From assembly GCA_027058255.1 (NCBI GenBank), contig JALUTE010000060.1:11324-17220 (forward strand): 5,897 nucleotides of DNA, read 5' to 3'. The translations under genes were made by a program, and so were the position numbers. The notes under the pieces were generated by a model. That model was not told where the DNA came from and did no database searches. It saw only the letters and a list, made by a program, of their open reading frames with translations. Positions 4,789 to 5,897 of this stretch are shown here, piece after piece. Numbering within the stretch: the stretch's first letter is position 1; every line of letters starts with the position of its first letter. Source of the DNA: Methyloligella sp. (GTDB taxonomy: Bacteria; Pseudomonadota; Alphaproteobacteria; Rhizobiales; JALUTE01).

Positions 4789-5897
4789 TCATGCCGCCTG
4801 GCGCGCGGCCAGCGTCTCGCCGCGATAGCTCAGCGCCTCGGCCAGATGGGCGCGCCCCACATGCTCGGCCCCGTCGAGATCGGCGATGGTGCGCGCAACC
4901 CGCAGGCAGCGGTGATAGCCGCGTGCGGTGAGGCCGAGGGAGACGGCTGCCTCGGCAAGCAGGCGCCGGCCGGCCTCCTCCGGCGTCGCCACGGCTTCGA
5001 GAACACGGCCGGAGAGGGCGGCATTGGGCAGGGCCTCCGCGATCCCGAGGGCGGCGAGGCGCTCCTTCTGCAGGACGCGGGCGGCGATCACCCGGGCGCG
5101 CACCGCGCGGCTGTCCTCGGCCGGCGCCGGCAGGGCGAGGTCGGCGGCACTCACCGCCGGCACCTCGATCTGGATGTCGATGCGATCCAGCAGCGGGCCC
5201 GAGAGGCGCGCCTGATAGCGGGCGGCGCATTGGCGCCCCTGGCGGCAGGTGAAGCCGGGCTCGAAGGCGCGCCCGCACTTGCACGGGTTCATGGCGGCCA
5301 CGAGCTGCAGGCGCGAGGGATAGGCGATGCGGTGATTGGCCCGGGCGATGACGGTCTCGCCCTGCTCCAGGGGTTGGCGCAGGGCGTCGAGCGCCTGGGG
5401 CGAGAACTCCGGCAGCTCGTCGAGAAAGAGCACGCCATGATGGGCCAGGGCCACCTCGCCGGGGCGCGGACGCGTGCCGCCGCCCACCAGCGCCGCCATG
5501 CTGGCGGAATGGTGCGGCGCCCGGAAGGGCCGCCGGCGCGAGAGGCGGCCCTCGGCGAGCTCGCCGGCAAGGCTCTGGATCATGCTCACCTCGAGCATCT
5601 CCGCAGGCTCCAGTGGCGGCAGGATGGAGGGCAGGCGCTCGGCCAGCATGGTCTTGCCCGAGCCGGGCGGGCCCACCATCAGCAGGTTGTGGCCACCCGC
5701 GGCGGCGATCTCGAGGGCGCGCTTGGCGCTCTCCTGGCCCTTGATGTCGGCAAGGTCGGGCATGGGCGCCTCGGCCTCGGCGAGCGCGGGCTCGGGCCGG
5801 GTGAGCGATTGCACCCCCTTGAAGTGATTGACCAGGGAGAGGAGATGCTCCGGCGCCAGGATCTCGAGCGCCTCCCCCGCCCAGGCCGCCTCCGCGC
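4789..5897 (-). CDS. comM: ComM/YifB family Mg-chelatase-like AAA+ ATPase, N-terminal part outside window
   Basis: ComM is a ring-forming ATPase which in Vibrio promotes branch migration during natural transformation; in non-competent bacteria its role is less clear. The frame is open to the window edge: before the GTG at 5814 it reads LLSLVNHFKG, the family's usual linker, so that GTG is an internal Val codon and not the start. About 368 codons are present of an expected ~510; the N-terminal ChlI/S5-like domain is mostly missing. Visible motifs are DIKGQESAKRALEIAAAGGH, Walker A GPPGSGKT (5650-5673), FRAPHHSAS, Walker B GVLFLDELPEF (Asp and Glu at 5416-5421), sensor 1 AAMNP, SGPLLDR with the likely arginine finger near 5182-5184, and the C-terminal ARGYHRCLRVARTIADLDG block. 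A CxC...C...C cysteine group (5227-5283) follows AAMNP. The gene converges on gatB, with 285 nt between the two. Confidence 0.96.
   Translation of the reverse strand, partial: AEAAWAGEALEILAPEHLLSLVNHFKGVQSLTRPEPALAEAEAPMPDLADIKGQESAKRALEIAAAGGHNLLMVGPPGSGKTMLAERLPSILPPLEPAEMLEVSMIQSLAGELAEGRLSRRRPFRAPHHSASMAALVGGGTRPRPGEVALAHHGVLFLDELPEFSPQALDALRQPLEQGETVIARANHRIAYPSRLQLVAAMNPCKCGRAFEPGFTCRQGRQCAARYQARLSGPLLDRIDIQIEVPAVSAADLALPAPAEDSRAVRARVIAARVLQKERLAALGIAEALPNAALSGRVLEAVATPEEAGRRLLAEAAVSLGLTARGYHRCLRVARTIADLDGAEHVGRAHLAEALSYRGETLAARQAA

Noticed and set aside
4526..4931. Small open frames of 100 and 85 codons on the + strand in the convergent gap
   Set aside because: They run through the repeats and hairpins and into antisense comM, without ribosome-binding sites or recognisable products.
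5812..5814. GTG at 5814 as the start of comM
   Set aside because: The same frame continues upstream with the conserved LVNHFKG linker of ComM to the window edge, so the gene is cut by the window and starts outside it.

Overview
The window looks like chromosomal DNA of a high-GC alphaproteobacterium, most likely Hyphomicrobiales (Rhizobiales) or a close relative. This rests on protein signatures as I recall them, since no search was possible: GatA has the 'NPWRREGSDEALVPGGSSGGS'-type block and GatB the 'ERLHLEQDAGKS' block seen in rhizobial homologues. I cannot name a genus.

Layout. Positions 1-235 are the 3' half of the RNase P RNA gene (rnpB, + strand, 5' part outside the window). After a 175-nt gap comes a + strand gene run: gatC (411-698), gatA (703-2349), a small AroQ/PchB-type chorismate mutase gene (2346-2666, overlapping the gatA stop by 4 nt) and, after 178 nt rich in palindromes, gatB (2845-4503). 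A 285-nt convergent intergenic region (4504-4788) holds two strong hairpins, one behind each flanking gene, and a family of imperfect 23-bp repeats. The - strand comM/yifB gene fills 4789-5897 and runs off the right edge.

How the genes work together. GatC, GatA and GatB form the heterotrimeric tRNA-dependent amidotransferase that turns Glu-tRNA(Gln), and often Asp-tRNA(Asn), into Gln-tRNA(Gln) and Asn-tRNA(Asn). RNase P trims the 5' ends of pre-tRNAs, so the left four-fifths of the window has a tRNA maturation and charging theme. The chorismate mutase (aromatic amino acid or isochorismate metabolism) is the functional outsider, yet its start codon overlaps the gatA stop. ComM is a AAA+ branch-migration helicase linked to DNA uptake and recombination and is probably only a neighbour.

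Most of the window is conserved housekeeping DNA; I see no new multi-gene system. The points worth a second look are: (i) lysine/arginine/glycine-rich low-complexity additions in both GatA (an internal insert and a 40-residue C-terminal tail) and GatB (an insert of about 45 residues in the helical domain); (ii) the chorismate mutase inside the gat operon, with two apparent active-site substitutions; (iii) the repeat and hairpin structure of the two intergenic regions.
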